Source: an uncultured Collinsella sp.
GTDB taxonomy: Bacteria; Actinomycetota; Coriobacteriia; Coriobacteriales; Coriobacteriaceae
Direction of reading: 5' to 3'
Assembly: GCA_900549025.1 (NCBI GenBank)
Contig: URMZ01000012.1
Span: 1-48,362, forward strand
DNA length: 48,362 bases
A program made the translations under genes and the position numbers. How positions within the stretch are numbered: the first letter of the stretch is position 1; each line of letters begins with the position of its first letter. Below the pieces are notes generated by a model. It searched no databases, had not been told where the DNA came from, and was given only the letters and a program-made list of their open reading frames with translations. Of this stretch, positions 42,911 through 48,362 are shown one piece after another.

Positions 42911-45394
42911 CTATTCGCTAGCGCCTTCGCTGTCTTCGCGGTCACTGGCAAGCTTTGCCGCGCCAGCGACCGTTGTCGCCACGGCGGCAGCGGCGAGCCC
43001 GGCGGCGATACCAGAGCCGTCGCCCGTGTCGGCGAGTTTTCCGCCCGAGTCCTTGCTCTTGTTGCCGCCGCCGTTCTTGTCGGCGCCGTCTGCGTTGGAA
43101 CCCGTGCCGCTGCCGGTGCCGCCTGCACTGCCCGAGGCCGCTACGGTAAAGCTTACGGCTCCATCGCTGGCGAGCATGTAGTTCTGTGCCGCGTCGCCCA
43201 AAAGGTCTTTCGCGCGCACCCAGTACGTCCCTGCGGCAAATGTTTCGCCCTCGGCCATTGCCGTGCCCGGAGCGCCGTTCGCGTCGTGCACAAACTCGAG
43301 CTGGGCCGTGCAGGCATCGGTTTCGAGCTTGCCCTCGAGTGATGCCGCAATCTTGGCGCGCACGTCTTCGCCGGCCTTAAGGCCTTCGAGTCCCTCAAAA
43401 TGGGGCGTCAGCGCGCGTCGATCGATATCGATGGGCACAGAGCCCTGCAGCCCCGTAACGGTCTCGTTGCCCAGGGCGTCGACATCCACGTATTCGATGG
43501 CAAACGCGCTGCCAGAAGCGGCCACGTTGAGTACGTTGCTGCTGTCGACAAGGCGGAAATGGCCCTCGCCAACGGTCTTGCCATCTTGGAGCGAGGCATC
43601 GCTCAGCGAGTCTCCATACGTCATGTGCATGCGGTCCGGGAGGCAGCATGAAACTGTTGGCTTGTGCTTCGCGTCGTAATTGCGTTGGTAGATGCTCCGG
43701 GCCAGTGCCGAATCGACAAAGTCGGACGCGATAATGCCAACGTGCTTGAGGCAATCTGACTTTGTTTTATCGCTGCCGCTGGGATTGATGTACTGGCTCT
43801 TGTACAGATGCTCGTTGACCACTCGCGCCGCGGTAAAAGGATTGCTTCCTTGTTTGTAATTCGTGCAACTGGTGTAGTTGATAGACCGGCAGCGTTCCAG
43901 GACTTGCACCTTGGCGCCATCATTGTCCTCGACGTCCACCTTGTTGCGCGTGAGATTGGTCGTCTCTCGCAGCGCCATATCGACCCAGCTAATCTTGTCG
44001 GTTCCGGTGCATTCAAAATGGTCCTGGGCGTATACCTTGGTGCAATAGGGCTCTTTGTCGCCCGCATTGCCCGTAGTCTCAAAGCCTCGCGCGTCTTGGA
44101 CGAGGCACATCGACTGCCCGGAATGCGCCTTGATTTTGTCGTCCCATTGGGTGAGATCGAGGCCCCACGTGTGGCTGCTTACGCTGTTGCCGGCGAGTAC
44201 AAATCGACGCAGCAGGACGATCTTTCCGCGCACCTCGTTCAGTGTGGTGATTCGGCTCGACGTGTAGAACAGATCGGGATTATCGTGCATAACCTTGGCG
44301 AAAGCCGTCGTAACGCTTTCGTCGGTAGCCTCGTCGTTGCCTCGTGACGCAAGCATGATGAGCGCTTCTGACGGGTTTTCGTTCAAAAATGTTTTGAAGT
44401 AACCGATGACATCGGAGAGATGCATAAAGCCCCCGTCTTTTTTGAGCAGGTAGCATCTTCCATGGTCGATACCGGGGTCGCCGTTCTCGTCGTTCCTTCC
44501 GAGTCGGATATCAAAATAGCGAATGCCTTCGAGCAACTGCGTCGGGATGTAATCCTGCTGGCACTTTGCTTGTGAGGATTGGGGCTCGGTGTCGTTGTCC
44601 ACGCTGCAGGTGCCCGAATCATGCGTGCCCGGGATACTCAGCTCGTCGAGGTACTTGTTGTCGTCGACGTATTTCATCCAGCATGGTCCGTCGACGTAGC
44701 TGCTATACGTGGTCCAGTCGATACTTCTAACTGTGGTATTGATCTTGCCCATGTCGTAACCGACAAGTTCTAGCTCCCACGGAATGCTCTTACTCTTATG
44801 GCAGATCTTATTGTTGTCCTGGTCTTTGCCGTCCGATTCTATTGCCAGGTACTTAATGTCTTTTTTCTCGGTTTCTTTCTCGACCGTGCGGTCTCGAATG
44901 ATATAGGTTCCGTTTGATTGACGTTCGAACGCAAAAGCGCGGCTGGGCTTGTTGTCATACTCGCCGCCCCATACGTGGATGACCTTTCCATCTTTGTCCG
45001 AGTCGTCGTCGACCGACCAAATGCTGTAGCCCGTCTTTTTATGCTCTTCGAAATTGAGCAAGGTGCGGATAGCATACCAGTTTGTATCGTCATTCTTGGT
45101 CGTTACGTTCTCAAGGATGAGCTTGCTGGACGTGCCGTCGTTAAACAGGTGGCAGACGTTGCCGCGAACGTTGCCGTCTTGGTTGACGCTCGCGGTGCGA
45201 AAATAGCCCGCGGGGCGAAGGCGAATGACGAAATTGTCGAGGCTGTCCGACGGTGCGGGTGTGTTGTCTGCAAATGCCGTTCGCAGGGGAATGCCCGGCG
45301 CTGCGGTTTCAGGCAGGCTTGCAAGTGGTGACAACGCCGCAAGCCCTAGGCCCAGCGTAAACGCTCGGCGGCTGATGGCATGGTGTTCGGTCAT
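42911..45394 (-). CDS. Secreted, wall-anchored phosphatidylinositol phospholipase C-like protein
   Basis: An 827-residue exported protein. A Tat signal, SRRAFTLGLGLAALSPLA, opens it. Residues 50-210 look like a ricin-type beta-trefoil (DTNWYAIRTLLNF, YSIWSVDDDSD, TYIIRD). A PI-PLC X catalytic domain follows, with IPGTHDSG (H258, D259), FDIR (R297) and DHGRCYL (H311), the residues used by bacterial PI-PLC. After about residue 650 come Ig-like repeats, a Gly/Ser/Asn-rich stretch, then LADTGD (787-792) and a hydrophobic segment. LAxTG is a known variant of the sortase motif, although the last residues are acidic instead of basic. It may cleave host phosphoinositides or GPI-anchored proteins. Start follows GGAGGAG. 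The gene is less GC-biased than its neighbours. Confidence 0.85.
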   Translation of the reverse strand: MTEHHAISRRAFTLGLGLAALSPLASLPETAAPGIPLRTAFADNTPAPSDSLDNFVIRLRPAGYFRTASVNQDGNVRGNVCHLFNDGTSSKLILENVTTKNDDTNWYAIRTLLNFEEHKKTGYSIWSVDDDSDKDGKVIHVWGGEYDNKPSRAFAFERQSNGTYIIRDRTVEKETEKKDIKYLAIESDGKDQDNNKICHKSKSIPWELELVGYDMGKINTTVRSIDWTTYSSYVDGPCWMKYVDDNKYLDELSIPGTHDSGTCSVDNDTEPQSSQAKCQQDYIPTQLLEGIRYFDIRLGRNDENGDPGIDHGRCYLLKKDGGFMHLSDVIGYFKTFLNENPSEALIMLASRGNDEATDESVTTAFAKVMHDNPDLFYTSSRITTLNEVRGKIVLLRRFVLAGNSVSSHTWGLDLTQWDDKIKAHSGQSMCLVQDARGFETTGNAGDKEPYCTKVYAQDHFECTGTDKISWVDMALRETTNLTRNKVDVEDNDGAKVQVLERCRSINYTSCTNYKQGSNPFTAARVVNEHLYKSQYINPSGSDKTKSDCLKHVGIIASDFVDSALARSIYQRNYDAKHKPTVSCCLPDRMHMTYGDSLSDASLQDGKTVGEGHFRLVDSSNVLNVAASGSAFAIEYVDVDALGNETVTGLQGSVPIDIDRRALTPHFEGLEGLKAGEDVRAKIAASLEGKLETDACTAQLEFVHDANGAPGTAMAEGETFAAGTYWVRAKDLLGDAAQNYMLASDGAVSFTVAASGSAGGTGSGTGSNADGADKNGGGNKSKDSGGKLADTGDGSGIAAGLAAAAVATTVAGAAKLASDREDSEGASE

Positions 45395-45699
45395 ATCTCC
45401 TCCGTTCGCAGGGTGCGGTTATGCACTTGTTTTGGTCACTATACTGCCCAGATGTTTAAAGACGCCGGTTTAAATTGCCTGCGCGGCGCTATAAATCGGC
45501 GGGCGGACGTGTTGGGGCACTTGTCTATTTGTGCTGTTATCACGTCTGGGATGGTTTTGGAGCCCGGCATCCTGCGTTCGTCGGCTACCGGCATAAGAAT
45601 GGGGAGGGTCGGCTTACCGGCCCTCCCTGGGTACGAAGCGCTGGGATACCGTCGCTTGTTTGCACTGCGTCCGTGTTTCCCGTTGTGCTCGCCAGTCGC
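45395..45699. other. Intergenic region between the lipoprotein and PI-PLC-like genes
   Basis: No gene is seen in these 305 bases. It contains a possible PI-PLC promoter: minus-strand TATAGT at 45438-45443, giving a leader of about 36 bases. Two TTTAAA boxes at about 45454-45472 could be operator halves. It also holds the lipoprotein terminator at 45602-45627. Confidence 0.5.
45602..45627 (-). terminator. Hairpin after the lipoprotein gene
   Basis: An 11-bp stem with one G-U pair (45602-45612 with 45617-45627), GGGAGGGTCGG on the plus strand, loop CTTA. The T-tract on the minus strand is weak. The arms match those of the hairpin at 46437-46465, on the other side of the gene. Confidence 0.7.
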
Positions 45700-46293
45700 T
45701 TAGCGCTTGATCTCGATATCCTCGAGCTTGACGTCCATGGCCTCGGTCTTGGCCTTGGCGATGTCGTCGGCAAACTCCAGAGACTTCATCATGGTCTCGA
45801 CGGCGTCCTTGTGCTCCTCGACATTGTCGATACGTACGTACACACTGCCGCCGTCAACGTCAGTGAAGTACTCGGTCGTCACGCCGCCCGAGTGCGTAAA
45901 GTAGGCGCTGCGCCAGGTCTTGCCGTTGTACTTAACGGGATCGCTCTCGGTCCATCCGGAGTTGGCCTTCCACTTTGCCTCGTAGTCAAACAGTTCATCG
46001 GCGTTCTTGTCAGGATCGAAGACGGGGATGAAGCGGTCGCTGGCATGCTCGCTCTCGGTGAACTTAAACTGGGCCCTGTCGGCGGTATCGCCTGCGACGT
46101 CCGTGATTTCGACGCCCTCGGGGACTTCGACCTTAAACCAAATGAAGTCGGTCCTCATATCCACGGCTGGCTTTTCCGCGCCGCCGTCACCGCCACTGCC
46201 GGTAGCGTCGCCGTTTCCGCCACAACCCACCAGGGCAACCGCGGCAAAGAGACTGATGCAGAGGGTGAGAATCGCAAAGGCCTTCTTTTTCAT
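45700..46293 (-). CDS. Predicted lipoprotein
   Basis: A 197-residue lipoprotein. The N-terminus MKKKAFAILTLCISLFAAVALVGCGG is a type II signal peptide with the lipobox LVGC, so Cys24 would be lipidated after cleavage. A short Gly/Asp linker precedes a single acidic domain (about 45-185) with VDMRTDFIWFKVEVPEGVEI and DVDGGSVYVRIDNVEEHKDAVETMMKSL, a pattern like other PsbP-like or DUF-type surface lipoproteins. I cannot assign a family with confidence. Start follows GAGGAGG. It is monocistronic, flanked by two similar hairpins. Confidence 0.8.
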   Translation of the reverse strand: MKKKAFAILTLCISLFAAVALVGCGGNGDATGSGGDGGAEKPAVDMRTDFIWFKVEVPEGVEITDVAGDTADRAQFKFTESEHASDRFIPVFDPDKNADELFDYEAKWKANSGWTESDPVKYNGKTWRSAYFTHSGGVTTEYFTDVDGGSVYVRIDNVEEHKDAVETMMKSLEFADDIAKAKTEAMDVKLEDIEIKR

Positions 46294-46365
46294 GGTCGTG
46301 TCCTCCTCGATCTGTAACCGCCCATGGATTACCTGCCTTTACTGTACGCGCGGACGGCTCGCTAG

Positions 46366-46592
46366 GGTGGGCCATGTGTCCCATTCTGGGGGCTGGAATT
46401 GCGCCGACAAGTGGCAATATGTGCGGTCGCAAAAGAGGGGAGGGCCGATGCTGTCGGCCCTCCCCGGGGTGAGGTGCCCGTTGATTTAATGGGGCGCGCG
46501 TGCGTGGGCGTTGCCCCAACAGGTTCCTTGTTTATAGATATGCCTCAGTTTTTGACGTCCGGAAGTCTCGAAAGGTGGGCCATGTGTCCCAT
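46366..46592. repeat. 19-bp direct repeats 208 bp apart
   Basis: GGTGGGCCATGTGTCCCAT occurs at 46366-46384 and again at 46574-46592. The DNA between is non-coding and includes the hairpin 46437-46465. The unit itself is partly palindromic (TGGG...CCCA). It may be a dispersed repeat family or the scar of a duplication. Confidence 0.7.
46437..46465. terminator. Perfect GC hairpin in the lipoprotein-fchA intergenic region
   Basis: A 12-bp perfect stem (46437-46448 with 46454-46465) with loop TGCTG. The left arm is preceded by AAAAGA, so on the minus strand it is followed by TCTTTT and could stop minus-strand transcription. No gene lies upstream on that strand within 1.9 kb, so its purpose is unclear. 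Confidence 0.6.
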
Positions 46593-46647
46593 GTTTGCGG
46601 TGCCGAGGCCTATCGTTCGTCATAGAAATCCGCGATGGCCAGGTGCG

Positions 46648-46676
46648 CTGACGCTCATGTACTTATGGGCTAGACT
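46648..46676 (+). promoter_or_regulatory. Promoter of fchA-folD
   Basis: CTGACG (46648-46653) and TAGACT (46671-46676) are exactly 17 bases apart. The leader of about 70 bases contains a 7-bp hairpin, CGGTCGG (46699-46705) with CCGACCG (46720-46726). Confidence 0.55.
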
Positions 46677-46753
46677 TAGCACCATTATGTGATTGATGCG
46701 GTCGGTCGGCGGTTGCCACCCGACCGATGTATATGACTTGAAGGTGCGTGCGT

Positions 46754-47386
46754 ATGAGCCAAGAGATGATGGATAAAACATGTCGAGAGTTTGCCGAGGC
46801 GCTTGCCGCACGCGAGCCGGTTCCCGGCGGCGGTAGCGCGAGCGCCTTTGTAGGTGCACTGGGCGCCTCGCTTTGCGGGATGGTTGCTCGCTATGGGGCG
46901 ACAAACCCTGCGCTTGCCGATCGCGCAGACGATCTGACGCGCGCGTTTGCCCAGGCGGATGAGTTGGCGCAGGAACTTGTGGGTCTGGTCGCCGAGGACG
47001 TTCGTGCGTACGGCCAGGTGTCCGCGGCGTACGGTATTCCGCGTGACGATCCGACTCGAGCGACCGCGATTCAGGATGCGCTGCATGTGGCCGCTCTGCC
47101 GCCGTATCGCATTATGGATGCCTGCGGGCGTGCGCTGGCGCTGCTCGAGGACATGGCCGACAAGGGTTCGCGTCAACTGCTGTCCGATGTGGCGTGCGGC
47201 GCCGTGTTCTGCCGTGCCGCTATGCAGGGCGCGAGCTTGACGCTCTTTGCGAACACCACGTCTATGAAGGATCGCGCTCGTGCTAAGGAGCTCGAGACGG
47301 CGTGTGATGAGTTGCTCGACACATGGTTGCCGCGCGCCGATGCGCTGGCGCGCCGCGCCTCCGACGCTGCAAGGAAGAGAGGATAG
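46754..47386 (+). CDS. fchA: Methenyl-THF cyclohydrolase / cyclodeaminase family protein FchA
   Basis: A 210-residue helical protein of the FTCD cyclodeaminase/FchA family. The signature REPVPGGGSASAFVGALGASLC is clear, and the GIPRDDPTRATAIQDAL and HVAALPPYRIM segments also fit. In acetogens and other anaerobes FchA converts 10-formyl-THF-derived methenyl-THF, working beside FolD. The ATG at 46754 lies nine bases after GAAGG; a GTG at 46748 is too close. It is followed after two bases by folD, whose ribosome site lies inside its end, so the two are co-translated. Because FolD lacks its cyclohydrolase residues, this protein probably carries that step. Confidence 0.9.
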   Translation: MSQEMMDKTCREFAEALAAREPVPGGGSASAFVGALGASLCGMVARYGATNPALADRADDLTRAFAQADELAQELVGLVAEDVRAYGQVSAAYGIPRDDPTRATAIQDALHVAALPPYRIMDACGRALALLEDMADKGSRQLLSDVACGAVFCRAAMQGASLTLFANTTSMKDRARAKELETACDELLDTWLPRADALARRASDAARKRG

Positions 47387-47388
47387 CC

Positions 47389-48267
47389 ATGGCTGAACTG
47401 CTGAAGGGTGCTCCCGTTGCTCGCGCTTTGACTGAGGAACTTGCTGCTCGCTGCGCAGCCCTGCGCGAGCGGGGCGTTGTTCCGACGTTGGCTATCGTGC
47501 GTGTAGGTGAACGCGAGGACGACCTATCCTACGAGCGCGGTGCGCTCAAGCGCTGCGAAAAAGTGGGGATTGAGGCTCGTCGCGTTTTGCTTTCTGCCGA
47601 TGTTTCGCAGGACGAGCTGTTGACGGCCATCGAGGACATCAATACCGATTCGGCTGTTCATGGCTGTTTGATGTTCCGCCCGCTGCCCGCCGGCCTTGAC
47701 GAGAACGCCGTCGCCGCAGCGCTCGATCCCGCCAAGGACGTTGACTCCATGACGCCGGCTTCGCTGCTCACCACGCTTTCGGGGCGCGGCGAGGGTTTTG
47801 CCCCCTGCACAGCCGAAGCCGTGCTGGCTTTGCTGGATCATTACGGCGTTGAGCTGGATGGAGCTAAGGTTGCTGTGGTCGGGCGCTCGCTGGTGATCGG
47901 GCGTCCCGTTGCCGCCGCACTTACGGCTCGCAATGCCACGGTGACGACGTGCCATACGCATACACGCGATCTTGCTGCCGAGTGCCGTTCTGCCGATATC
48001 GTTGTTGCGGCCGTTGGACGCGCGAGCACGATTGGCGCGGATGCCGTTCGCGAGGGCCAGACGATCATTGATGTTGGCATTAACTGGGACGAGGCTGCTG
48101 GCAAGCTGGTCGGGGACATCGATTTTGATGCTGCGGAGCCGGTCGTTAACGCCATCACGCCCGTGCCGGGCGGCGTGGGGGCTGTGACCACCGCGATTCT
48201 CGCCAAACACGTGATTGAGGCGGCGGAGCGCGGTGGCGCGCGCAGACGTGGTGTAAGAGTGTCCTGA
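47389..48267 (+). CDS. folD: FolD-type methylene-THF dehydrogenase, cyclohydrolase residues lost
   Basis: A 292-residue folate enzyme starting after GAGAGGA inside the fchA end. The Rossmann half is intact: KVAVVGRSLVIGRPVAAALTA, ATVTTCHTHT and the end NAITPVPGGVGAVTTAIL. The catalytic half keeps Tyr (Y48) and KDVD (D119) but differs at two residues needed for the cyclohydrolase reaction. YxxxK becomes YERGA (A52), and the VQLPLP Gln becomes Phe in MFRPLP (F96). It is therefore best read as a mainly methylene-THF dehydrogenase whose partner FchA does the cyclohydrolysis. The cofactor, NAD or NADP, cannot be told. It is the last complete gene of the window. Confidence 0.93.
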   Translation: MAELLKGAPVARALTEELAARCAALRERGVVPTLAIVRVGEREDDLSYERGALKRCEKVGIEARRVLLSADVSQDELLTAIEDINTDSAVHGCLMFRPLPAGLDENAVAAALDPAKDVDSMTPASLLTTLSGRGEGFAPCTAEAVLALLDHYGVELDGAKVAVVGRSLVIGRPVAAALTARNATVTTCHTHTRDLAAECRSADIVVAAVGRASTIGADAVREGQTIIDVGINWDEAAGKLVGDIDFDAAEPVVNAITPVPGGVGAVTTAILAKHVIEAAERGGARRRGVRVS

Positions 48268-48291
48268 GGTCCGTCGCTGCAAGCCCCGATG

Positions 48292-48362
48292 TTACTCCTT
48301 CTTGAGGCCGCGCCTCTCGACTATCTCGTCCACTATCTCCCTGGCGCGCCGCCCGAGCGCGC
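48292..48362 (-). CDS. C-terminal end of an unidentified gene (cut by the window edge)
   Basis: Only the last 22 codons are in view, ending GRRAREIVDEIVERRGLKKE and a TAA at 48292-48294. The tail is charged and helical. It lies 24 bases from the folD stop and is convergent with it. I cannot identify the family from so little. Confidence 0.45.
   Translation of the reverse strand, partial: ALGRRAREIVDEIVERRGLKKE

Overview
The window looks like chromosomal DNA of a high-GC, Gram-positive gut anaerobe, most probably a Coriobacteriia member such as Collinsella. This is inferred from gene content and style, not from any search. The pointers are strong Shine-Dalgarno sites with GC-rich codons, AddAB-type recombination genes, superoxide reductase in place of an aerobic defence, LAxTG-type surface anchoring, and PTS and one-carbon folate genes. 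I see no rRNA, tRNA or CRISPR array. Both edges carry incomplete genes: an IS110-family transposase remnant on the left and an unidentified C-terminal tail on the right.

Layout. 0-2 kb: truncated IS110 transposase with its GC-rich upstream end, then a CPBP membrane protease. 1.7-5.7 kb: a sugar island of an AraC regulator divergent from a GH1 6-phospho-beta-glucosidase and a PTS IIBC permease. 5.8-12 kb: YgiQ radical SAM protein, YoaK-like membrane protein, FucO-like iron alcohol dehydrogenase, a 600-bp non-coding stretch with an inverted-repeat-bounded element, and an M42 aminopeptidase. 12-16 kb: sulfur and regulatory genes (mnmA, cysK, a divergent Rrf2 regulator), a holin-like membrane protein and the TrpR-family protein YerC. 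16-30.5 kb: a DNA-metabolism block (AddB-like nuclease, AddA helicase-nuclease, DnaE polymerase, SWIM/SNF2 helicase). 30.6-33 kb: superoxide reductase and a NAD-synthetase-like protein that has lost its catalytic motifs. 33.3-35.6 kb: ruvCAB behind an SOS-box-like site. 35.7-39.8 kb: formate-THF ligase, a membrane protein with heptad repeats, and an MntE-type metal exporter. 40-42.8 kb: a lower-GC group of small-domain proteins (double zinc ribbon, SHOCT, HTH, PH-like), two of them broken by in-frame stops. 42.9-46.3 kb: a Tat-exported, apparently wall-anchored PI-PLC-like protein and a lipoprotein. 46.7-48.3 kb: fchA-folD.

How they fit together. Fhs, FchA and FolD cover formate to methylene-THF; FolD lacks the cyclohydrolase residues, so FchA probably supplies that step. 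AddAB, RuvABC, DnaE and the SNF2 protein form a repair and replication set. The Rrf2 regulator, CysK and MnmA link cysteine synthesis, its control and tRNA thiolation. The AraC/GH1/PTS unit imports and cleaves phosphorylated beta-glucosides but has no EIIA. Hairpins are unusually common between genes; several are ordinary terminators, while others look like dispersed palindromic repeats.
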